Part shown: positions 11,506 through 23,216 of the stretch, piece by piece
Numbering within the stretch: position 1 is the stretch's first letter
Layout of the letters: the number at the start of each line of letters is the position of its first letter
Source of the DNA: Solicoccozyma terricola
Lineage: Eukaryota; Basidiomycota; Tremellomycetes; Filobasidiales; Piskurozymaceae
NCBI GenBank assembly: GCA_001600875.1
Contig: BCLD01000016.1
Coordinates: 317,067 to 381,066 of the forward strand
Reading direction: 5' to 3'
Length of the DNA stretch: 64,000 bases
Notes under the pieces: model-generated
Seen by the model: the letters and a program-made list of their open reading frames with translations, nothing else
Told to the model about the DNA's origin: nothing
Databases searched by the model: none
Translations under genes and position numbers: made by a program

Positions 11506-13319
11506 TGTAGGTGTTGTGTGCGCTTTATAACATAGCATGGGTCCACGATACACCACCGCTGGAGGGTGGGACTTGGATGCCACGTCACGTCGATATTACA
11601 AAGTGCGGGGCACCATTATCCGTCTGATTCTTCGTCGCTTCCCCTTACTGACGATGAGACAGGGTAAGGGGAAAAGCAGGAAGAAGGCTGGACACAGTAA
11701 GAATCATGGCCGGGGAGGAGTACAAGATCATCACAGGAACACGTCACATCGTATCGTCTTGAACACCAAATTTCCCCTAACCAACCATTCTCCCCGGCTG
11801 ACCATGATGCACACACTGCCGGGGCTCCCCCGATAACATCCTCCCTCAGACATGAATTGTCCCATCCCCTTGTTCCTATCCGGGTCTATCGGAAATCGGA
11901 TCATACTATATGACTCGTCTGGAACCTAATCGGAAAGACCCAATCCAATCTCCCGAGTCAGGAGGGCATTGGAAGTCCAGGAACGAAGGATGTTTTTGGT
12001 GAAGGTACTGAAACAAGTGGAGCCTACATTATCAGATCGGAAGTCTTTGGTGTTCCTCATACCTGTCTCTTCTTTTATTCTTTCCTTTTCCATGAGTTCG
12101 AGACCGAATCGATCGTTGCTCAATTCCCCGTGTCTGTAGTACTATATGTACACCCATGATTGTTTCACAATGTATACGCCATACGCAGGGGAAGATGGCT
12201 CGCTGGGGGTTTAGGGATTCCTATAAATATATGAATCTATCGACCACTCGTAGTGTTCCACTGCATCATCCATATTCGTTGGAGTACTGATGGGAAACAT
12301 AGCTGTAGGGACGCCAGGGCTCCCAATCGGGTTGTCCCTAGGTGCGGGTAATACGACACACGGGGAATAGGGAGCCGAACCCGTCGGAACACGCACAAAA
12401 AATACGATACAACGGGAATAATTACCAGGGTCGTCGGGTTAGGGGGCGGTCTCACCGAACCGTAGACATGTTTGCTTGCGACGCTTCACTTCTTGTGTCA
12501 GATTCAGACTCCCGCCCTCGAGACCAAAAATCTCAAGACCCCATCTCAAATATTCATCTATAGGATACCATTCTTGTCATTGTCCTGCCGAACGAATCCG
12601 GCCAATTAAACAGCGGGACATGCGACCGCCCCCCGAAAGGTCGATCCTGGACGGCGAGACGGCTGGAGAAGCCTGCGGGGCGGATGTGAAAGTCAAATAC
12701 AAATGTCTCGGAGCTGTTACCTTCTGCTGCTTTCGTTTTTTTTTTTTTTTTTTGAGCTCACTGCGGGAGAGGCTGTTTAGTCCCTGGACAAGTAGCACAC
12801 AGACATGGCATGGGTGGGTGACAATGAGAGTTTAGGAGTTGCATAACCTGCAGATTAGCGTTGCGGGAGGTATCAGACGGCAGGGCAATGCGAACTCAAC
12901 TCCGGGGAAGTTGGTTTGGATGTCTCGGGCGGCGCGTCTTGCCCTTGCCCTGCGCCAGAGTCAGGAGAATGATGGAGATTGGTAGAGACTGAAGTGATTC
13001 GTGCCAGTAGTTGGAGACTGGGATGTTTAGGGAGTTGCGAGGGACGATGAATCGGGGTGACTAGTAATCATCAAGGTCTGATCGTTGATCTAACTTGTCC
13101 TCTACGAGCAACGAGCACCGTGGGTATATATATCAACGGATCGAACACGGACCGTCCGGTAGTGGATCAACAAGCCCCCAAATTCAACTACTCAACCCCT
13201 ATTCCCCATCCTCCCTCTCCCATCCGGTTCACGCCATCGGACTTCACCATCACTACGACGATCCCATCACCCGGAGGTTATCTCTATTCCGCCGCTTGGC
13301 TGGTTAGAAGGGGTACGAC
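11506..13319. other. 1.8-kb divergent intergenic region
   Basis: Lies between the derlin start (minus) and the arrestin-like start (plus). Only short frames without domain-like sequence are present. A T run at about 12740-12754 and a TATATATA stretch at about 13123-13130, some 190 bp before the arrestin ATG, are the only simple elements seen. No tRNA or other RNA gene could be supported. Confidence 0.5.
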
Positions 13320-15240
13320 ATGTCTGTCGATCAATCCAGGCCAAGGACAAGGTCAAGAGCAGTTTCACGCGGAGCCTCGTCTTCTCCATCTGTACGGAGT
13401 TCCCTACGTCCTAGGCCATATTATCCTAAACCAGCGACGGGTACGACGATGGTGATGGATCAGGAATTGACAATACCGGCGTGGCATATGATCGACGAGG
13501 AGCCGTTCAGGCGGATAAAGAGCGCGCCGATGCAAAGAGAGAAGGCTAGGAGGGGTGTGGAGATGCGAGCAGGTGAGTGGATTGTGGGTTTGAAGTTTGA
13601 TCATCGAATGGAGTTCTAAGCAAAAGTTCCCCGCCTCATCATTGACGGTCAAATAGAATCATCAGCGAGACAGGTTGCACCTCCGCCTCCTATTCCGGCA
13701 TGCCAACTCACGTTGGATTTCGCACCATCAGAGGCAGCACAAGACCTACCTCCTGCGTTTTATGTGAGTCTCGCAAGACGTTCGTCACTCCTTGCTTCTC
13801 GCTCATCCGTATTCACCACACACACACACACAGATCGGATCATCAATACCCACCATGCTCCATTTAATAATCTCTCAAACCTCTTCCCTCCCACACTACC
13901 TCAATCCTCGCCTCACGATGGATCTAACAGGTCGACTCCACGTTCGGTCACACTCGCAGACCATCATTTCCGTCTCCGTATGCCTCGCTGAAGGTCTTGC
14001 GTTATGGAAAAGAGACGCCATTGAAGCTCATAAACTGAGCCCTGAGATGAACTTGTATGCGGATCCACAACAAGGTTTACCAGGTGGACGATTTTCATTA
14101 CCGCTCGTCGTGCAGATTCCGAATATTCGATTACCACCGTCATTCGAGTCTCCCAACGGGAAATTCGCGGTGGTTTACGAGCTAGGAGTGACTTTGTCGT
14201 GTGATAATCCTGATCCAATGCGGGGTGGAAGGGAGATCTTATTGGCTGATGCGAGTAGGAAATTCGATGTTCTGCCATTGACGATGCCCACGAGGAGTCC
14301 TGTGTTGAGAGTACGAGAATTATCGATTGCACAGTCGGGTGGAGATATGTACGATGGGGTGGGACCCGCGAATTGGTCAATCGCACCTTCGATGTGAGTT
14401 TGCTTGGCCTTTGGTGGCAAATCATAGGAGAGAGGATTCTGATTCTTTTGAATATTCCGAATCAGTCCAACTACTACATTCTCCCCTGCATCCATCATCC
14501 CTATCTCTCTCCAGTTTACTACAATGGAATCTACGATCGCGCGACAGGTGATTGTTACCATCTCGCTTTTGCAACGACAACACATGACAAGCGTTAAAGG
14601 TGGTGCAGTCTTCAAGCAAGTCATTGCAGAGGTGCCCATCTCTTTACGATGGGGACGTTTTGATCTCCACGGCAACGGCAAGACCACAAAGTTGAAGGAT
14701 ATGGCCCTGCCAATTCAACAGAGTGGGATATGGGAACATGGGATGTCGACGGCAGTCTGGCTACCTGGCAACCAACACGCAGATCAAGCGGACACAACGT
14801 TGTCCGTGGATTTCGTGGTAGTCGTGGAGATTGGATGGCCTGAACAACGTTTAGGTTCATCCCTTACCTTGTCGGAAATTCCGGGAGCCCCTCCAATCAA
14901 TCATCTATCTCCACCTTTGGCTGGGGGTGTGGTATCTCGTACAGCGATATGGCAGGGATTCAGAGGACCGAGATATGCGACCGACATACCAATCATCATC
15001 GGATCAGTTGGAGAACCACGTGATGCCCTCCACTACGTCAAGTGGCAGGATGTGACCAACCACGAGTCTACCGTCGACGGTCAGAGAACGCAAGTCCCTC
15101 GTGAGTTCTGGGGAGGGGGTCATACCTCCGAGGATGGATGGAAGGTTGCACCGCCTACGTATGGGGATGCGATGAGCGAGGAATCGTATTCTTCGGTGGA
15201 GGAGATCATGAGGAACGATGTTGTGATAACTGTGATATAA
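13320..15240 (+). CDS. Arrestin-like protein with PPxY motif (Rsp5 adaptor type)
   Basis: Alpha-arrestin family, which recruits the Rsp5/NEDD4 ubiquitin ligase to plasma-membrane transporters for endocytosis. Exons 13320-13572, 13657-13763, 13834-14393 and 14466-15240; 564 residues, phases consistent. The N-terminal 80 residues are Arg/Ser-rich. The arrestin N-like sandwich runs from ACQLTLDFAPSEAA through LHVRSHSQTIISVSV and LPLVVQIPNIRLPP. The arrestin C-like part starts near SPASIIPISLQF and contains ARQVIVTISLLQRQ and VDFVVVVEIGWP. A PPTY motif at about residues 536-539 fits the PPxY consensus for WW domains. Assignment to the family rests on fold-pattern reading and the PPxY motif, so the exact orthologue is not given. 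Exon 3 uses the acceptor after the CA repeat at 13819-13833, the only one that keeps phase. Confidence 0.75.
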
Positions 15241-15440
15241 GGATATATGAAAAGTATGTACTAGTTGTAGATATATAGACACGCAAAACAATGACAGATA
15301 GACACTGCCAATTCGCCACCGCCACCGCCACCGCCACCGGGTTGATGACGAATTATGACGTGCACCGTCTCGCGTGACCCGAGCTCCTACACATCAACCA
15401 CCATCACCGACCAAGCATCACCATGCAATAGTTGTGTACC

Positions 15441-18400
15441 ATGTCACACAATCCCGACTTTTATGTCCAAACTCCCACCTACCCCACACCGGGAGACGCT
15501 CTTGAACGTCCACCAGGTCTCATCAACCGCAATGCATCGCCGAACTTCCAGTATGTCTGCCAGTTTTTCCAGAACCTGAAGAATATACCCAAGAGGAAGG
15601 CTGAGCAGATCAAGCAGTTCATCGATGTGAGCTGGATGTAGTGCAAGGTGGTTGATCTTGAGCGAGAGCCTGATTAATCGACCATACAGATCTGGCGACA
15701 GAATGTTGGTCCCGACGTCTATCCCTTCATGAGGTTGTTGCTACCAGATGTGAGTATGCTAGTCAAGCCATTGTGCACAGTTTCAACACCAGACTGACTT
15801 GTGGCAAATCACTAGCGAGATCGCGATCGCCCTGTGTACGGACTCAAAGAGCAAGCTATCGCAAAGTGCTATGTCGAAGTTCTTGGTCTCGATCGACACT
15901 CTGATGCTGCTCAAAGATTGATGAAATGGAAACAACCAAGACCTGGAGAAGTAAGTGTTAGTGTATACCAGATGTAGGTAGGAGATATTTATTCGCCCGA
16001 TTCAGGAATCGGCAGGCGATTTTCCAACGGTGTGCTATGATGCGATTGTTAGCAGGAGGTCGGTGAAAGAGAAGGATGATTTAACGGTGGATGCGGTGAA
16101 TGGGTTATTAGACGATCTCACTCGGTATAGATCTCAGTAAGTGGCTGATTTCCGTCTTGCCTCAGAGTCTCCATACTTAAGGACAGTCGTCATCATCATG
16201 TACAGAAAACAACAGACCACCGTGTTTAGGAAGATCATGCACCACTGCACGCCAGAGCAGCAACGTTGGATCATCAGGATCATTTTGAAAGGCAAGCCGC
16301 AACTACACAATCTCCTGTTGGTGTGGTCTCACCGTGAAGCTTTATTTCTCAGATCTCCGCATTGGTGTTCGAGAGAAGAGCGTACTCGGGCTTTTTCATC
16401 CAGACGCCGTCGAGCTGTTCAATGTCTCATCGGATTTGAAACGCGTTTGCTGGACTTTGGCTGATCCAAAGTATCGTTTACCGAAGAATGTGCGTACGAA
16501 TTTGTCAACATGGAAGCCAAGAACGCATCTGTAATGACGTTCTACCCTTGGATCGCCATAGGAAGCCGAGATCACACTATTTCGCTCATTTCTACCACAA
16601 CTATGCAAGCGAACCGCGAGTCACGATCTTGGTGCCATTGTGAAGCTAATGAAGACGAAACCATTTTACATTGAGGAGAAGCTGGATGGGGAGAGGATTC
16701 AGCTACATAAGAGAGGAGACGAGTATTTCTATTGTTCCAGGTGAGGGAAAGATCTACGTGATATCCTGCCGGTAAATGATCTCTGAAAGTTGGTGCGTTT
16801 CAATAGGAAGGCGAAAGATTACAGTGAGTTGCGACGAAGGATGCATCGTTTCTCATCAACGTTTCTCAAATACGTCACCACGCAGGCTATCTCTACGGAT
16901 CATCCCCGGACAATGGCACACTCACACCCTTCATCCATCAAGCCTTTGGGAAGAATGTCAAGAAGTAAGACGTGATTGCAGCATGGTATTGGATTGTTCT
17001 GATGATCCCTACTTCCAGCTGTATCCTCGATGGTGAAATGTTGGTCTGGGATCCACTCCTACAGAAGTACCTGGCTTTCGGAACTCTGAAGACGGCAGCG
17101 CTAGGCAAGCACAAAGTGCTCGAGATCAAAACGAAATTGTCTGATCCACTGCTTACTCCTTAGACAAAAGCCACTCCGAGGATGCTCCTCGACCATGCTG
17201 TGAGGATGATACTTCCTAGACCGGCTGTGAGAGTGCTGATGGAGTAACTTCGCCGCTGCAGTCAAGGTGTTCGACATACTCATGCTCAACGGGAAAAGTC
17301 TCGCAAATGCACCTTTGTCGACACGCAAGCGAGTACTTTTCAATCACGAAGCAGCCAAAGGGGAGGAACATAGATTATTTGAGCCCATCCAAGGCAGATT
17401 GGAGATAGCAGAATATTGGGAGGGCAGGACCGAGAAGGACATTCGCAATCGTTTGGAAGACGTCATGGAGGAGAAGTGGGTATTGCATAGCCTGTCTATT
17501 GTCCTTGAGATGCGCTGAAATGATGTTTATAATAGAGGAGAGGGTTTAGTCATCAAAGAACCCTCAAGCACCTACAAGACCAACGGAAGAGAGATCGATT
17601 GGTGCAAGGTCAAACCAGGTGGGGGAACTCGACCTTCATGCCTTTTAGCGGGTTTCTAATGTCCTTCTTTGGCAGAATATGCCGATGAGATGGGAGAGAA
17701 CGTGGATGTGCTCGTCATCGGTAAGAGCTTCCGGTTCCTCGATGCTCGTCTTTTGAGCTGACACACATCGCGCTCGGTGTCCATGGCTACAGGAGGATGG
17801 TGGGGTCAAGGGCGTCGTGGAGGCAAGATATCCTCCCTCCTGTGCGGTCTGAGAGATCAGCAGGAAGATGACGGGACCCTCAGCAGACCAACGTGAGCGC
17901 CGAGATTCTATTCTCATCGCTGAAGTTGTCGTACGCTCTAGTCCTATGTTTGACAGATGTCGTCTCGCAGCTTTACCACCTTTGTCAAAGTTGGGGGTGG
18001 TATGTCTCTCGCAGACTACACATGGATTGAGTGAATACATTATGATCACCCGAGGTCTCCAGTCGCTGACCCTTCCTGCCTTGCAGAGAGAAGCACCGCA
18101 AACACTGGAAGCCTTTCGACAAGCACAAGCCGCCCGAGTGGATGACTGTAGGACCAGTAGGGAACGATGACAAGCGTGAGTATCTAACGACATGAAGCTA
18201 CGAACGAGAGTGCTGACAAGGACTCTGACACTGTAGCGGATGTCTACATTGAGCCAGAAAAGCGAGTGCCATATGATACGAGGAGACTTCGAAAGCTGAC
18301 CGTGGAACTCTATTCAGCTCCTTCGTGATTGAAGTCAAAGCTTCGGAATTCCTTCGAGCTGGTGCGTCGTCGAGCTGTTCTCGAAGGGTGGCTGTATCTG

Positions 18401-20004
18401 AGCTATCGTTCCACTCATTCAGAGGGTAACTATGGCTTCTCTCACTGTCTACGATTCCCTCGTTGCAAATACATCCGTTGGGACGAAGGCAGTCGACCGG
18501 CACCTTCCCAGCAACCCACAGAGGTCGACGAGAAGAAGGTGTGGGATATGTGGAATTGCGTGAGTGGCGAACACGCCGCCTCATCCTATCGGGGACCGCT
18601 GCTCACCTCCTGCAAGGAACATGATAGATGAGCGTGCAAGGTTAGATTGACAGCTTGTATTGGGAGTCATCATTCACTGACATTGGCAAGTCACAGACGT
18701 GAGAGATCTGATAGAAGAGATCGGTGGTAAGCGCAAGTATCGAGATGATGGGCCTCAGTGAGTGATATTTGAACCTTGGTCACTTGCTCTCCGTTGACAT
18801 GGTATCACCCCACTTCAGGCCGAAGAAAAAGAGGATAACCACCGCTCGTGTAGGTCGAAGCGTCGACCTCAATCTTCCAATCACACTCACATGTTTCTTT
18901 ACAGTCGGCCAAGATCGCGTCGGCGTTTGCTGGACAACGTGTAGACATAGAAGCAGAGACCGACATCTTTGCAGGGGTGAAGTTTTGTGGGTGGCCACAG
19001 TTCAGACACAACAGATAGATGGGCCGGCTGAATGCGAAGACGTCTCAGTCATACTGAAAGGTAACAAGGACTTTAATCAACAACAGCTTGAACGACTCGT
19101 GATTCAACATGGCGGCGATTTCTGTCAAATGCAGTTGGCTGATGGGTCGGCGATGGTCATCTCATCGAGCGACAAGAGTGAGTTTGAACTCTCTTTGACA
19201 GTGATTGGTGGTCACGCCACCCGCTGACTTGGTTGTTGCCTTTCGGCATCAGTCCAAAGAGCGGCTGCTCAAGTCAAGAAGGGGAAAGATATAGTGAGCC
19301 CTGAGTGGATTCTGGAAAGCATCAAACATGGTCGAATGTTGCCTTTGACGAAGGAGTACGTTGTGATGTGCGGACGGTTACCTAGTTGAACATCCCGCCT
19401 CTAACGACCGAAATCGAATTTCTTACTTTTCAGACTTACCGTCCACGCAACGGAAGAAACGAAATCAGGCGAATTCTACAACCTACCACTTTCATCAATG
19501 GAAGGTCCAGTACTCGACGAAGATATAACGGAAGATGAAAACGATGGCGAAGACGACGGGGTGGATGACGAGGACAAAGAAGGAGAATCATCCATCGAAC
19601 CGCTTCCATCTGCACAACCTCAACCCAAGGAACCCATTAATCTCAGTCTCGGGAGTGGTTGGAATATGACGTTGAACAAGACGGCGGAGAAGACGGAGAG
19701 GGATGACGATGAGACAGAGGAAGAAGATTCTGTCGTGGGGAATACTGAGGTAGATATATGTCGATCAGGTCTCACCCCACCTATCTGAAACTGAAAGGCT
19801 GATAGAAGGGGATGTCTGCGCTGTACGGTTACAGGACGACGAGACTGATGAACAAAGAATCAATCCAATTACAGACTCTAAAGAGGATTCATCAGACTCT
19901 AGAACTCGAACACCTGTATATGGTGAACCCGCTGATCTAGATGCAACGTGAGTTTTCTTCGTTGTTTTGGATGTCATATGCCGATAGGCTGTGGATGACG
20001 CTGA

Positions 20005-20051
<47 letters not shown>

Positions 20052-21108
20052 GAACGACATTTCATCTACCCTACCGCCTACCGCGCAAACAAAGCATTCC
20101 ACCATCGCAGGTATCAAACCCAATTTCCAACGACAAATCAGTCAGTTCCCCGATGTCGATCCGGAATTCGAATCGATCTGGTACGGGTGGTGAAGAAGAG
20201 GTAAAGATTGAGAGGAAAATGGGTGATGATGATGATGTTAATGAATATGATGAAGAGAAGGTGAAGCAAAAGGAAACCCCCCCCCCCCCCCCCCCTTGGT
20301 ATTTTTCGTCGTGGCTGATAACTCTGGCGGTGGGGGGTTTTCTAAACACCAGATCTTCAAGAATCTGTGAGTAACGAACCGGTTGTGATGTCGAACGGCT
20401 TTTCCTCGTTTTTTTTTTTTTTGACAACTTCTACCCGGACCCCTACACTTACCTTTTACCAGATTATTCTACATTGACACTGATGAAAATGCAGCTCTCA
20501 ATGGTCTAATTCGATCTCAACCCTCTAATTCCGTGAAAACAGAGTGAGTTGAAAAAGAATTGGACAGAGGAGGTTTTTCCACCTTTATGAATTGGTCTTG
20601 GTGATCGATCCCTTTGTCCCAAATCTGAATCCCCCCCCCCCCCCCCCCCACCCTCAATACAAGACTCGAACGAATAACCGAAATGATATTATCAAATGGA
20701 GGAAAAATCACATCTAATCCTACCGAATCGAAAATCACACATATCATTCAATCTGAACAAGATCAAGTGAGAACAAGAGAATTGATCAGGAGATATAATA
20801 AGTGAGTGAGATTGTTTGGTCTTTTGGTGTGGGGGAGGGGGGGGGGACCGGAACTGATTAGGGATTTTTTTTTTTTGGTTGGCTCGACAAAAAAAAAACA
20901 CCCCCTCCAGACCGTATAAGAAACATGTAATTTCGACTGGATGGGTGAATGATTCAGTTGAGAGTGGGACGTTGTTAGCTGAAGGTGGTGAGTTGATTTG
21001 AAGGGTGTGATGGTGTGATGGTGTAATGGTAATGGACGCAGGAGAATTGATTGAGCTGATGTGGGTGGTGGTGGTGGTGGTGGTGGTGGGGTAGCTTATG
21101 GGAGATGA
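15441..21108 (+). CDS. LIG4: DNA ligase IV
   Basis: ATP-dependent ligase of non-homologous end joining, partner of the XRCC4/Lif1 family. I resolve 34 exons: 15441-15626, 15690-15749, 15816-15950, 16006-16136, 16206-16291, 16353-16489, 16562-16740, 16807-16823, 16886-16964, 17019-17104, 17164-17199, 17262-17475, 17536-17618, 17676-17720, 17793-17892, 17971-18030, 18087-18175, 18237-18261, 18318-18361, 18423-18559, 18628-18640, 18697-18757, 18819-18849, 18905-18986, 19049-19177, 19253-19355, 19434-19749, 19835-19947, 20095-20200, 20353-20366, 20463-20543, 20664-20801, 20911-20987 and 21095-21108; about 1068 residues. Order: N-terminal ligase domain, catalytic motif EEKLDGERIQ with nucleotidyl lysine K285, GEGLVIKEP, the OB fold, a PKKKR basic patch, then two BRCT repeats (IFAGVKFF and IFKNLLFYID) joined by a long acidic linker. 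Three introns are GC-AG. The last exon is uncertain: reading on without splicing stops at 21001. Confidence 0.92.
20008..20048 (+). repeat. (CT)n microsatellite in LIG4 intron
   Basis: About 20 uninterrupted CT dinucleotides inside the intron 19948-20094 of the ligase gene. On the sense strand it forms a pyrimidine tract upstream of the acceptor at 20094. Confidence 0.9.
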
Positions 21109-22007
21109 GAGAAGGAGACGGATGAACGACGCGTCGGGACGATTAAGATACGCGTACGAGGACGATATGATCGACATGGAGGGGACGGGACGGGGTGGAA
21201 CGGTGCGGGGTGTGGATTACCGATGTACTGTTGAATAGAGAGGGCAGGATGAACGTCAGACCATGAGACTGTGCACATGGGAGATGGAGGATGGGATGGG
21301 TTGGGACTTGGACTGCTCGCTGTGAAACACTACGCGTCCGTCTTCCATTCGCCCCGGTGGCGTCACACTCGGCGCAACGGTAAAGTAGACCCAACGCGTG
21401 GAATGGATTCATATCGCATCCATCCATCCCATCCATCCATCCATCACCAACCATCCATCCATCCAGCGACAACTCCCACCTACACACTCCATTCAGAGGA
21501 TATGTCAGACACTTCTTGACGATACCCAGTTACATCTTCCCCCCACCCTCCCCCTTCCCCCGTCCCCCGTCCCCCGTCCCCCTTCTTTTCAACACCGACC
21601 GTCTCGATCGACCGGCGCGGGGTATTCACCTAGACCGCTTCTTCTTCCACCCTCCCCAACCAACCCCAACCCTCCTTTCAACGGACTGTTCAAGTGAAGC
21701 TGGAGATACTATCCAAGAAATCGAACTCATATCACCACCACCACCACCACCACCACCACATTTGTCTTGCCCAATATCCCACAAAGGAATCAAACTCCCG
21801 CACAATTTCAAGCTAGAATCAAATCGTCGACGGAGAGAAAAAAGCGAAAAAAAGGCAAACGTCAAACGACATTCTGCACGAGACCTCTTTAGAGGGGGGT
21901 TTTTTTTTCGCTGTTGAGGAGTTTATCATCTTCCCCACACCCCCCCTTTCTCTCCTCTTGGTTGACGTTCCAACCTTTTTCTCAAAAGAGAGAAAGAAAA
22001 AAACCCA
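21109..22007. promoter_or_regulatory. Forkhead upstream region with three ACGCGT sites
   Basis: This 0.9-kb stretch separates LIG4 from the forkhead gene. ACGCGT, the MluI cell-cycle box bound by MBF-type (Swi6/Mbp1) factors in other fungi, occurs at 21129-21134, 21150-21155 and 21394-21399. A CATC/CCAT repeat lies at about 21418-21465, GTG repeats at about 21060-21090, and a C-rich tract at about 21539-21585. Regulatory function is inferred from the motif and from its position upstream of a likely cell-cycle regulator. Confidence 0.45.
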
Positions 22008-23185
22008 ATGCAATCTTCATTCTCTGGATTAAACACGCGTCGATCTATCAATTTATCTTCTCTCGATTTAATACCTTCATGGACTAGATCAACATCTTCA
22101 AAAACAACAACAACAACACCAACACCAACAACAACAACGACGACGACGCAAATGGAAGGTAATTCTCCAAATACGACGATATCGGGGTCTCCACTTACTC
22201 CTTTATCTAATTTTGAAAAAGAAGGTATGGAGAATACCGCGGCGGTGTTGTTGGTGGTGGATGAGAGGGATGGGGATGGGGAGAGGGAGGGGGGAGAGAG
22301 AGAGGGCGATGGGAGAGGGAAAGGGAGAGGGAGAGGGAGAGATGATGAGATGGATATTGATCCGGATTTGGAAATGGATGTTGATGAGGATGATGGAGAT
22401 GATGGAGATTTTGAAGTTGAAGATAAGTGAGTTTTTTGGCCGGGGGGAGAGGAAGAGGAAGAGGAAGAGGAAGAGGAAGAGGAAGAGGAAGAGGAAGAAG
22501 AAGAGAATGAGAATGATTCATTGACGCATTTCCTTATCGTTTCGTCTTTACCTTCCCGAACCCAACCCAACAGCTCGTCAATGTACCACCGCCGCCGCCA
22601 CCACCACAACAACAACCAATCATCATCCACTGAACGAGTATCGAACGCAACGACAACGACGACAACACATCGATCAAGACCATCTTTAGATGAAGTGATG
22701 ATGATTACGCCGCCGCCGCCACCAGCGTCTGGGAAAACGGGTGGAGGACAGGGACAGGGAGGGCCGTCGTCGTCGTTGAGAAGGAGAAGTCAGGGTCGTA
22801 ATATTGCTGTGAGTTCGGGTTTGGGTGGTTATGTTGTTGTAGCCGTAAGAATCCGTCGAATCTGATTTTTCTTTTGGCATCTTGGGAAATGGGAAAAATC
22901 GCCGGTTGTTAAAATAGACTCATCAACCTCAATCTACACCTACGAAATCAGCTAGTTTGATGGATCAGATAATATCAGGTGGTGTTCCGAAATCACGAAC
23001 TTCTATATCCAGTAGTGGCGGCGGCGGTGGCGGTGGTTCTTCCACAAATCGACCTACATACGCGGCGTCACACGAGGAAGGAGCATCTTTCAATCCTACA
23101 CCTACGAGAATCAGAGATGGGAGAGTAGTTTCGTTGATGACGATGAATGGAGATGATGGGATTTCAAGATCGGGTAGTTCAACAA

Positions 23186-23216
<31 letters not shown>

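Noticed and set aside
11506..13319. tRNA or snRNA genes in the long intergenic regions
   Set aside because: Visual search for B-box-like GGTTCGAATCC and cloverleaf pairing found nothing I could support; a covariance-model scan would be needed to be sure.
20201..20352. Coding of the acidic KMGDDDDVNEYDEEK stretch in LIG4
   Set aside because: Keeping it requires a donor after the poly-C tract that breaks phase; splicing at 20200/20353 closes the frame. It may still be coding if the C run is miscounted.
20988..21001. Alternative LIG4 stop at 20999-21001
   Set aside because: Reading through gives a short GELI tail; the GTGAGT donor with the acceptor at 21094 looks better, but the choice is not firm.
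21418..21465. CRISPR-like or other spaced repeat
   Set aside because: It is a simple CATC/CCAT microsatellite without spacers; no array with regular spacers is seen in the window.
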